From contig JAKUSY010000122.1 of assembly GCA_022451445.1 (NCBI GenBank), positions 1-8,255 of the forward strand: a stretch of DNA of 8,255 nucleotides, written 5' to 3'. Made by a program: the position numbers and the translations under genes. Positions 1 through 5,688 of the stretch are shown here, in pieces. The notes under the pieces are model-generated. The model worked only from the letters and a program-made list of their open reading frames with translations. It made no database searches and was not told the DNA's origin. Numbering within the stretch: position 1 is the stretch's first letter; each line of letters starts with the position of its first letter. This DNA is from Planctomycetota bacterium (GTDB lineage: Bacteria > Planctomycetota > UBA8108).

Positions 1-127
1 GGTCGGTGTCGCGAGTCTGCAATTCCAGTCGCGGCCCCTCTCCGGCGCTGAGCGGAGGTGAAGCCGGGGTCAGCATCGCCGTGAGCAATAATCCCCAGTG
101 GACGATTCTTTGGGTGTATCCCTGCAT
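1..127 (-). CDS. Exported protein of unknown function, N-terminal fragment
   Basis: This is the first 42 codons of a gene that runs off the left edge. Translation from the ATG at 127 begins MQGYTQRIVHW, followed by a hydrophobic stretch (GLLLTAMLTPASPPL) and then SAGEGPRLELQTRDTD. This is a typical signal peptide: a short basic N-region, a hydrophobic core of about 12-15 residues, and a likely signal peptidase I site near LSA-GEG, around residue 28. The mature protein is therefore expected in the periplasm or outside the cell. The start is supported by an AAAGGAG Shine-Dalgarno at 143-137, nine bases before the ATG. The gene diverges from the adenylate kinase gene across a 176-base gap. Too little mature sequence is present to assign a family. 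Confidence 0.72.
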   Translation of the reverse strand, partial: MQGYTQRIVHWGLLLTAMLTPASPPLSAGEGPRLELQTRDTD

Positions 128-303
128 GGAGCGATTCTCCTTTCCTGCCTCCCGGCGATGATAAAACCGTCCGGTTCCGAGATGCTATCTATTTAGAGCG
201 GTCACATTTATCTGAAAAGAATCCCGGGTACTGGTAGAATCGTTTCTCCTGCGGCGACGGGCATTGTCCGTTGCCGGGTTCCCGGCAAAGATCCAGGTTT
301 CTC
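128..303. other. Divergent intergenic region
   Basis: This gap separates the divergent exported-protein gene and the adenylate kinase gene, so it must carry promoters for both or readthrough from neither side. An A+T-rich patch at about 183-224 is the likeliest promoter zone, but I could not settle on a convincing -35/-10 pair on either strand. A small near-palindrome, AACCG-TC-CGGTT, lies at 165-176. The right half contains two larger, overlapping inverted repeats at 252-276 and 271-288, listed separately. Confidence 0.5.
252..288 (+). promoter_or_regulatory. Two overlapping, mutually exclusive hairpins in the adk leader
   Basis: Hairpin A pairs CGGCGACGG (252-260) with CCGTTGCCG (268-276) around a 7-base loop, with one G-U wobble in RNA. 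Hairpin B pairs TTGCCGGG (271-278) with CCCGGCAA (281-288) perfectly around a 2-base spacer. Bases 271-276 belong to both, so only one can form at a time. Hairpin B ends 15 bases before the ATG at 304. The two-base spacer of B is too tight for a comfortable RNA loop without opening the closing pair. B may therefore instead be a protein-binding palindrome in the DNA. The repeats are seen directly; a regulatory role is inference. Confidence 0.4.
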
Positions 304-966
304 ATGGTCAAGCTCCCCGACAACGTCGTTTTCTTCGGCCCCCCGGGTGTGGGCAAGGGGGTCCAGGCGTCGCGTCTCAGCGAGCGCCGTGGAATGGTTC
401 ATTTCTCCATGGGAGATGCTCTCCGTGGTGAAATCGCCGAGGGAACGGAATTGGGTGAATCGATCCGCAAGGCTCTGGCCCGCGGAGAGTTCGCCTCCGA
501 TGAGGTTGTCCTGGGCGTTCTCGAGAAGCACCTCGATCGAGGCGGACCGGTTTCGGGGTTGGTCCTCGATGGTTTCCCCAGGACCATCGTCCAGGCTGAG
601 AAGCTCGAGGAGATGCTGAGGCGGCGGGGGGGAGAGCTCTCCCGGGTTCTTCTTCTTGATGCCGGCAGCGAGATCCTGCTTGCGAGGCTGACCGGCAGGC
701 TGCTCTGCGGTCATTGTAATAAAACCTATCACAAGCTGTTCAAGGCTCCCCGCCGGGAGGGTGTCTGCGATGGATGCGGGGAGGAGCTTTCCAGGCGCGA
801 TGATGATTGTGAGAGCGTTCAGCTTGAGCGTCTCAACACTTACAGATACCTTACAGAGCCGTTGACGAGCTTCTATCGCCAACGTGGCCTGCTCGACGTA
901 ATCGATGGCTCCGGGAGCATCGAGGAGGTCTCGGACCGAATTGATAGAAATCTCGGCGATATTTGA
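304..966 (+). CDS. adk: Adenylate kinase (zinc-lid type), divergent active site
   Basis: Cytoplasmic nucleoside monophosphate kinase catalysing ATP + AMP to 2 ADP. The 220 residues fit the long-form family (about 215-220). The P-loop GPPGVGKG is at 12-19, the NMP-binding segment FSMGDALR at 34-41, DGFPRT at 89-94, and the lid at about 132-170. The lid has CGHC (135-138) and CDGC (155-158), the four cysteines of a structural zinc site. RRDDD (164-168) and ERL (175-177) supply the usual phosphate-binding arginines. Against E. coli Adk, T15 becomes V20, T31 becomes M36, V59 becomes A64 and P91 becomes V96. R36, R88 and Q92 are kept as R41, R93 and Q97. Reading could begin at TTG 271, but ATG 304 matches the family N-terminus; only a weak AGG precedes it. 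The gene is not beside secY or map, its common location. It could be a second copy with altered substrate preference. Confidence 0.92.
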   Translation: MVKLPDNVVFFGPPGVGKGVQASRLSERRGMVHFSMGDALRGEIAEGTELGESIRKALARGEFASDEVVLGVLEKHLDRGGPVSGLVLDGFPRTIVQAEKLEEMLRRRGGELSRVLLLDAGSEILLARLTGRLLCGHCNKTYHKLFKAPRREGVCDGCGEELSRRDDDCESVQLERLNTYRYLTEPLTSFYRQRGLLDVIDGSGSIEEVSDRIDRNLGDI

Positions 967-1085
967 ATCTCTGGAAACGCCCCGTGGCGCGAGAGGGAGG
1001 TTCGAGGTCGGCTTGAAGGAGCGGTAGAAGTTAGGTGTTCGTTCTTGACCCCCGGATTTTTTTCCTGATAAGAAAAGGATTCCTG

Positions 1086-1114
1086 TTGAATCCCACCTAT
1101 GCGAATTGTAATCT
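1086..1114 (+). promoter_or_regulatory. Weak sigma-70-like promoter candidate
   Basis: TTGAAT (1086-1091) and TAATCT (1109-1114) are separated by 17 bases, the ideal spacing. However, the boxes match the consensus at only 4 of 6 and 3 of 6 positions. A start near 1121 would put the terminator at the very beginning of the transcript, giving either a very short RNA or an attenuated leader for the phosphodiesterase gene. Pairs this weak occur by chance, so confidence is low. Confidence 0.22.
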
Positions 1115-1136
1115 AATGTTCCCCACAACTGCCCCA

Positions 1137-1177
1137 GGGCGCTTCTGGAATCCCCATTTTAGAAGCGCCCGTTTTTT
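1137..1177 (+). terminator. Strong intrinsic (Rho-independent) terminator
   Basis: GGGCGCTTCT (1137-1146) and AGAAGCGCCC (1161-1170) form a perfect 10-bp stem. Inner GGAA (1147-1150) and TTTT (1157-1160) can extend it to 14 bp with two G-U pairs, leaving the 6-base loop TCCCCA. The sequence continues G then TTTTTT (1172-1177), as expected for a plus-strand terminator. It lies 170 bases after the adk stop and 67 bases before the next start. It either ends the adk transcript after a long 3' untranslated region or attenuates the phosphodiesterase gene. There is no matching T-run on the minus strand. Confidence 0.88.
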
Positions 1178-1243
1178 ATGCACTTTTCTCCGCTGTGGGA
1201 AACCTGGAGCAGGGTTTCTTCGGCTTGAACGGGCGAAATTCTC

Positions 1244-2614
1244 ATGAGATCCCTGGTGGTCGTTAACGTTGTCGGACTGACTCCCGGGATGGTCGATCAT
1301 CGGATGCCCAACCTGCGAACCCTCGCCTCCGAAGGCTTCCAGGCCGAGCTGGGTACGGTGCTTCCCGCGGTAACCTGCAGCGCCCAGGCGACCCTGCTGA
1401 CCGGCTGTCTGCCGGCGGAACATGGGATCGTGGGCAATGGCTGGTATTCCCGCGAGCTCAGCGAGATCCAGATGTGGAAGCAGTCCAACCGCCTGGTGGA
1501 GGCCGAGAAGATCTGGGAGCGGGGCCGTGCCCGTGATGCCGGCTTCACCTGCGCGAAGCTCTTCTGGTGGTACAACATGTATTCCGGTGTCGACTGGAGC
1601 GTCACTCCTCGTCCGAGCTATCACGCCGATGGCCGCAAGACCCCTGATTTTTACGCCCACCCCCCGGCGCTTCGCGATGCTCTCAAGCTCGAGCTCGGCG
1701 AGTTTCCGCTCTTTAACTTCTGGGGGCCGTTTTCGGGTATACGCTCCAGCGAGTGGATCGGGCGATGCGCTGAACAGGTTGTCGGGATCCACCGTCACAC
1801 CCTGACCCTCGTCTACCTGCCGCACCTCGATTACGATCTGCAGAGATACGGCACTGCCTTTGCCGGTCTCGATGGGGCCCTTGGCGAGGTGGACAGGGTG
1901 GCTGGAGGAATCATCTCCGCCGCGCGGCAGAGAGATATGGAGGTGGTCGTGCTCAGCGAATACGGGATCACCGGGGTCTCATCCAGCGTTTCCATCAACC
2001 GGGCGCTCAGGGAGACGGGCCTGCTGAAGGTACACAGGGCTCACAATGGAGAGCTGCTCGATGCCGGCGCCTCGGAGGCCTTCGCCGTGAGTGACCACCA
2101 GGTCGCCCATGTCTATGTCCGCCGGGAGGACAATAGGGCCTCGGTCAAGCGGCTCCTCGAGGAGTTCCCGGGTGTCGAGAAGGTTCTCGATGAGGAAGGC
2201 AAGAGAGCCCATGGGCTCAACCATCCGCGCTCAGGAGATCTTGTCGCTGTAGCCGAGGCGGGCCGCTGGTTTGATTACTACTATTGGCCCGAGGATGGAG
2301 AGGCTCCGGACTTCGCCCGTACCGTGGATATTCACCGAAAGCCGGGCTACGACCCGCTCGAGCTGCTGCTCGATCCCGCCAGAGCCCTGCTCAAGCCGCG
2401 GCTGGGATTGAAGCGCCTGGCCGCCCTCGCCGGGTTCAGAACCCTGATGGACCCGGTGCCGCTGGAGACCGGGCTGCTGGGGGGCAGCCATGGCCGCCTG
2501 CCGTCGAGTCCCGCGGAGGGGCCCGTCCTGATCTCGAGCTCCGGCGGACACACCGTCTCGAGGCTCGATATGACCGAGGTATCAGCCCACCTGCTCGCTA
2601 CGATTTTCGATTGA
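1244..2614 (+). CDS. Alkaline-phosphatase-superfamily phosphodiesterase/pyrophosphatase-like protein
   Basis: The 456-residue protein has the layout of the type I phosphodiesterase/nucleotide pyrophosphatase family. It has an N-terminal strand, NVVGLTP (8-14), then MPNLRTLASEGF (21-32) and AVTCSAQATLLTG (42-54), where T44 sits at the nucleophile position. These are followed by EHGIVGNGWY (59-68), LPHLDYDLQRYG (192-203), VVLSEYGIT (235-243), SDHQVAH (283-289) and GSHGR (414-418). No signal peptide is present, so it should be cytoplasmic. From memory, close relatives with the same motifs often neighbour the ebo gene cluster (with UbiA-like EboC), which exports small metabolites; no ebo gene is visible here. 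At the usual metal positions, N8 replaces Asp, Q200 replaces His, and E239-Y240 replaces Asp-His, so the chemistry is uncertain. ATG 1244 is the first start after an in-frame TGA at 1226. Its Shine-Dalgarno is poor. The gene ends 12 bases from the convergent toroid gene. Confidence 0.85.
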   Translation: MRSLVVVNVVGLTPGMVDHRMPNLRTLASEGFQAELGTVLPAVTCSAQATLLTGCLPAEHGIVGNGWYSRELSEIQMWKQSNRLVEAEKIWERGRARDAGFTCAKLFWWYNMYSGVDWSVTPRPSYHADGRKTPDFYAHPPALRDALKLELGEFPLFNFWGPFSGIRSSEWIGRCAEQVVGIHRHTLTLVYLPHLDYDLQRYGTAFAGLDGALGEVDRVAGGIISAARQRDMEVVVLSEYGITGVSSSVSINRALRETGLLKVHRAHNGELLDAGASEAFAVSDHQVAHVYVRREDNRASVKRLLEEFPGVEKVLDEEGKRAHGLNHPRSGDLVAVAEAGRWFDYYYWPEDGEAPDFARTVDIHRKPGYDPLELLLDPARALLKPRLGLKRLAALAGFRTLMDPVPLETGLLGGSHGRLPSSPAEGPVLISSSGGHTVSRLDMTEVSAHLLATIFD

Positions 2615-2626
2615 GCGGGACGCGGC

Positions 2627-4633
2627 TCAGCGCAGGCCGATCTCTTCCCCGGTCAGCTGCTCGAGCGCCTCGATGAGGTGGAAGCTGTACTCGCTCTTCT
2701 CGACAGCCCGCCTGAGATGGGGTACTGCCGAGTCTCCCAGGGAGACAATCTGCTTGATGATACCCGGGGCTGTGGCGGCAGAGGCCTTCTCGAGGCTGCT
2801 GAGAAGGCTATCGAGGCGCCTGCCCGCGACCAGCGAGGAGCTCTCCGTAACGGCCCAGGTTCTCCAGGCGTCGACCACCTTTTTCCAGCCATCGGCATCC
2901 CTGGCCGCCGGGGGTGTTATCGAGCGGCCGGACCAGAGGTTGAGCAGGCCGTTCACCTTCAGGCGGTAATCGTGTGACTTCGAGATCGCGAGCTCGCCGA
3001 CCAGGTCGCCCGCCATCTGGTAGAGCTTGTTTCGATGCGCCAGGTCGAGAATCTTGCTCTTGAGAGTGGGGCTCGTGGTGTTCTTGAGCAGGCTTGAGAG
3101 AGCCGCCGCGTTGACGCCGGGGCCTGAGCTCAGGGCGTCGATCTTTTCGAAGGATGCGTACCAGTCTGTGTAGTCGTTGCGGGCGGAGCTCGAGAGGCCG
3201 GTGATTTGCTGCAGGGAGGTCCTGGCGAAGCGCGAGACCTTGTCGGAGCTTCCGGTCCAGAGGCTGAGGAGCACCGGCGCCAGCTCGCCGACAAAGTTCT
3301 GGTTGTAGTTGCGAACGACCTCTTCCCCGACCGAGCCCATGTTCGCGTTGCGGGAGTCGCCGAGGATCTTCAGGACCTCCTTGGCCGAGATGAAGCCGTT
3401 GAGACGGCCGATGAAGACGAGGTCGCGGTCCGCCGAACCGCCGCCGGCCGGGGAGTTGGTCAGGATTTTCGGGGCGCTGTAGGGCTTGAGCCGCGTGGCG
3501 CGGGTCAGGAAGAAGACCGCGAAGGAGGTGTTGACGTAGCCGCCGGCCCAGCCGCCGTCACCCTGCTGCTTGTCGAGCAGGATGGTGGCCCCCTCGACGT
3601 ACCAATTGTGTTCACCGAACTTCTCGATCTCGCCGAGGTCGCCCACCTTCTCCAGGCTGTACATCGTGTAGAGTCCGTGTCCACCGCCGCCGGCCTGTAT
3701 GAAGGCATTGAAGTTCTTGTTGATCCATGCGTAGGAGCGCACCAGGGCCTTGTCGAGAGACTGGCGCAGGGCGAGGTTGGTTCGGCCAAGCCCGTTGCGC
3801 GCCACCAGCAGGCTCGAGGCGCCGGCCGCCGTCATGCTCGCCTTGCTGCCGCCTTTCGCCGCGGTGTATTGCCAGCCTCCGGGCTTGACCGTGAAGCTCG
3901 TCGATTGCGCCTTGGCGGTGGTCCGGCGGTTCTGCAGCAGATCCTCGAGCCGCAGGCCGTAGGAGATGTTTATCTTCTCAGGCGCGGCCATCATCGTCTG
4001 GGAGGACACGAATATCTTCGCTATTTCCTCGAAAACCTTCCGGGGAACAGCGATGCCGTGTTCGATGCCGATCTGGAGCCCGAGGATGGCGAACTGGGAG
4101 TTGGAAAAATCATGCCCTCCCGAGCTGACGCCGTAATGCCAATATCCCATTCCCGCGACGCGGGCGTTGACAAGCCATTCGACCATCTGGGCCATTCGTT
4201 TCCTGACATCACCCTTGGCCTGGTGGGGCTTGCGTCCGACGAAGGTCCTGCTCCGCCTCCGGATACCTTCCTTGGCCTGCTTGCGGGCGAGAGCAGCGAG
4301 GGCGAAGAGATAGCAGGCGACGCCGTAGGTCTTCGAGGGCTGCAACTTGGCGAGTCGGTCAAAGGCTGCGACGACCGCGGGGTCCTTTGTGCTGGCTCCA
4401 CCCTTGAGGGCGGCCGCCAGGGGCAAAGCGAGCCGGCCCATCGGGTAACCCCCGGGCAGCTTGGCCGTCATGCCCGGAATCTGGCTGAGCAGGTTGTCTC
4501 GTCCGCGGGCGATGGCGGTGTTGATTCGCTTCTGGAACGGGTCGACGTCCTCGGCGGGAGCTCGGGCGGCAGCCAGGGTTCCCAACAGCAGGGCAAGTCC
4601 CAGTCGCAGTCCGGTCATTGGATTCTTCATCAT
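2627..4633 (-). CDS. Exported squalene-cyclase-like alpha/alpha toroid protein with HEAT-like tail
   Basis: The protein is 668 residues from ATG 4633. A signal peptide (MKNPMTGLRLGLALLLGTLA, cleavage probably near residue 24-28) predicts export. Residues of about 33-385 resemble the prenyltransferase/squalene-cyclase helical barrel. WHYG (165-168) and FSNSQFAILGL (176-186) are like planctomycete toroid proteins, PGGW lies at 251-254, and the QW-type segment KQQGDGGW (355-362) is followed by NTSFAVFFLTRA. The cyclase acid motif DxDD is absent, so catalysis of cyclisation is unlikely. Residues of about 405-668 are helical, with HEAT-like endings such as SLQQITG (473-479) and LEQLTGEEIG, which suggests a binding scaffold. 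The gene follows its upstream neighbour by 9 bases. Its GAGG Shine-Dalgarno (4644-4641) overlaps that gene's stop, 7 bases before ATG 4633. The TTG at 4636 is too close to be the start. Specific role unknown. Confidence 0.85.
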   Translation of the reverse strand: MMKNPMTGLRLGLALLLGTLAAARAPAEDVDPFQKRINTAIARGRDNLLSQIPGMTAKLPGGYPMGRLALPLAAALKGGASTKDPAVVAAFDRLAKLQPSKTYGVACYLFALAALARKQAKEGIRRRSRTFVGRKPHQAKGDVRKRMAQMVEWLVNARVAGMGYWHYGVSSGGHDFSNSQFAILGLQIGIEHGIAVPRKVFEEIAKIFVSSQTMMAAPEKINISYGLRLEDLLQNRRTTAKAQSTSFTVKPGGWQYTAAKGGSKASMTAAGASSLLVARNGLGRTNLALRQSLDKALVRSYAWINKNFNAFIQAGGGGHGLYTMYSLEKVGDLGEIEKFGEHNWYVEGATILLDKQQGDGGWAGGYVNTSFAVFFLTRATRLKPYSAPKILTNSPAGGGSADRDLVFIGRLNGFISAKEVLKILGDSRNANMGSVGEEVVRNYNQNFVGELAPVLLSLWTGSSDKVSRFARTSLQQITGLSSSARNDYTDWYASFEKIDALSSGPGVNAAALSSLLKNTTSPTLKSKILDLAHRNKLYQMAGDLVGELAISKSHDYRLKVNGLLNLWSGRSITPPAARDADGWKKVVDAWRTWAVTESSSLVAGRRLDSLLSSLEKASAATAPGIIKQIVSLGDSAVPHLRRAVEKSEYSFHLIEALEQLTGEEIGLR

Positions 4634-4639
4634 CAAGGT

Positions 4640-4645
4640 ACCTCA
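4640..4645 (-). promoter_or_regulatory. Shine-Dalgarno of the toroid gene overlapping the upstream stop codon
   Basis: On the minus strand the sequence reads TGAGGT. TGA (4645-4643) ends the upstream gene, and GAGG (4644-4641) is the ribosome binding site for ATG 4633, at 7-base spacing. This arrangement fixes the toroid start and implies translational coupling of the two genes. Confidence 0.7.
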
Positions 4646-5455
4646 GTTACGGCGGCGCCCTTCGAGGGCTTTGGCTGTCGATTGTTCCAGCAGCTTGAGT
4701 ATCCAGCTCCAGTCAGCGGAGGTCTTGCTCCCGGGGTCGACCAGGCCGGCGACACCGGCGGCGAGCTCCGCGCCTCCGGGACTTCCCTTGCAGACCCTGG
4801 CGCGCTTGAAGCCGCTTCCGGCGGCGAGCAGCGCGGGGCGTCCGGAGGCGGGGACCAGGACAACGACCACGGCGACAGCCGAGCCCGTTTTCTCCAGGCC
4901 GAATTGCGCGATCATCTCTCCGATTCTCTTGTCGAGCTCACGGCAGTGTTCCGGTGAGGCGCTCATGCTGGGCTCGGCCTTGAAGACGAGCCGGGCTCCC
5001 GAGTCGAATGAGTCAAAGACCTTATTGGCCAATTGTGGAGTCGCCACCGAGGCCTGGGAGGCTTTCTTTTCCTCCTTCTTGGGTTTTCCGAATTTAGCCC
5101 TGAGCCGGGCGAGGGCATCGTTTACCGAAGCCTTGGCCGCGGCCTCCGTCTTCTGTCCGATTTCCCGGAATTTTCCTTCCGGGAGGAGAGCTCCTGATTT
5201 TCTTAACTCAGAGGCCAGGATGTCGGTATCCAGGGTGGCGATCCTGGGGAGGGTCGCACCGCAGCGCGCCAGCTTTCTGAGGTTGGGGGCGTTGGCGGTC
5301 GACAGCCGGAGATCCGCTTCACTGGCGGGACGCACCCAGACGAAGACCCGCGTACCTCCCTGGGAATAGAGTGGCACCGAGACAAGGATTCCGAGCGCCA
5401 GGGCGGGGAGAAAACCCACCGAATCAAGGATTCGTCTGAAACCCGGATATTGCAC
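4643..5455 (-). CDS. Membrane-anchored protein resembling a degenerate alkaline-phosphatase fold
   Basis: The 270-residue protein begins at GTG 5455, the first possible start after an in-frame TGA 9 bases upstream. A GGAG lies 12 bases before it. A hydrophobic segment at about 14-30 is a signal peptide or anchor. Residues 36-72 (strand VFVWV, then ANAPNLRKLARCGATLPRI) resemble the opening of alkaline-phosphatase-superfamily enzymes, which read like xPNLxxLAxxG. Residues 172-238 resemble their C-terminal part: RELDKRIGEMIAQFGLEKTG, strand VAVVVVLV, then LLAAGSGFKRARV and LAAGVAGL, parallel to the usual 'SDHG ... pGfkxG ... vaptvxxLLG' run. The catalytic core between them is replaced by a charged segment (100-132, K/E-rich) that may be helical. 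The SDHG metal motif reads VLVPASG. It is therefore probably a pseudoenzyme or a much diverged relative; coverage is too short for an active enzyme. The assignment rests on pattern resemblance only. Confidence 0.78.
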   Translation of the reverse strand: MQYPGFRRILDSVGFLPALALGILVSVPLYSQGGTRVFVWVRPASEADLRLSTANAPNLRKLARCGATLPRIATLDTDILASELRKSGALLPEGKFREIGQKTEAAAKASVNDALARLRAKFGKPKKEEKKASQASVATPQLANKVFDSFDSGARLVFKAEPSMSASPEHCRELDKRIGEMIAQFGLEKTGSAVAVVVVLVPASGRPALLAAGSGFKRARVCKGSPGGAELAAGVAGLVDPGSKTSADWSWILKLLEQSTAKALEGRRRN

Positions 5456-5688
5456 TTGTCTTCATTTCTCCGTGATATAGCAACTCAGCGATACTGCTGA
5501 TTAGTCGTACGGGGGTCTGAGCAACGCCTGAGAGAGGGCATAACCCTTCCAGAATGACCGCCAGCAAAGCCTCTCGCAAGGGTTTTTCCTTGAAGGAGAA
5601 GAGAAGCGACAGCGTTGCGGCTCTTTTTCCCGTTTCCCCGGCGCCGACTTTCTTTTTTACCGGAATCAGGCGCTCTCGCGGTGAGCCG
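5456..5688. other. Gap between the FHA gene and the anchored pseudo-phosphatase gene
   Basis: This 233-base stretch separates two minus-strand genes. I see no credible ORF. On the minus strand a small hairpin, CAAGG-AAAAAC-CCTTG, lies near 5576-5591 with no T-run after it, and TCAGC-GATACT-GCTGA at 5485-5500 forms another weak one. No clear terminator or promoter was found, so it remains open whether the FHA gene shares a transcript with the two genes below it. Confidence 0.4.

Larger units (their letters stand above)
967..1243. other. Intergenic region between adk and the phosphodiesterase gene
   Basis: This 277-base gap between two co-directional genes holds no convincing ORF. A 70-codon GTG reading frame at 1035-1247 runs through the terminator hairpin and overlaps the next start, so it is not called. 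The region has a T-run at 1059-1065 without a good hairpin before it, a weak promoter-like pair at 1086-1114, and a strong intrinsic terminator at 1137-1177. The last 66 bases before ATG 1244 contain no clear promoter or Shine-Dalgarno. Confidence 0.55.

Noticed and set aside
271..303. TTG 271 as the adenylate kinase start
   Set aside because: It would add 11 residues not seen in the family and place the start inside the leader hairpins. ATG 304 fits the family N-terminus.
1059..1089. T-run and A-rich patch as a second terminator
   Set aside because: Only a 5-bp A+T-rich pairing (TTTTC/GAAAA) is possible, with no G+C-rich stem before the T-run.
208..1128. A 306-codon minus-strand open frame opposite adk
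   Set aside because: It lies antisense to a clear adenylate kinase, has no recognisable motif, and covers the adk leader hairpins.
1035..1247. A 70-codon plus-strand frame in the adk-phosphodiesterase gap
   Set aside because: It starts at GTG without a ribosome binding site, reads through the terminator hairpin and overlaps the next start codon.
1097..1825. A 242-codon minus-strand open frame opposite the phosphodiesterase gene
   Set aside because: It is antisense to conserved enzyme motifs and runs through the intrinsic terminator.
4634..4636. TTG 4636 as the toroid gene start
   Set aside because: It is only 4 bases from the GAGG Shine-Dalgarno, whereas ATG 4633 has 7-base spacing.
3206..4957. 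A 583-codon plus-strand open frame opposite the toroid gene and its neighbour
   Set aside because: It spans the junction of two well-supported minus-strand genes. Its translation is Gly/Ala/Asp/Val-rich with no domain motif, and it follows from codon bias in G+C-rich DNA.
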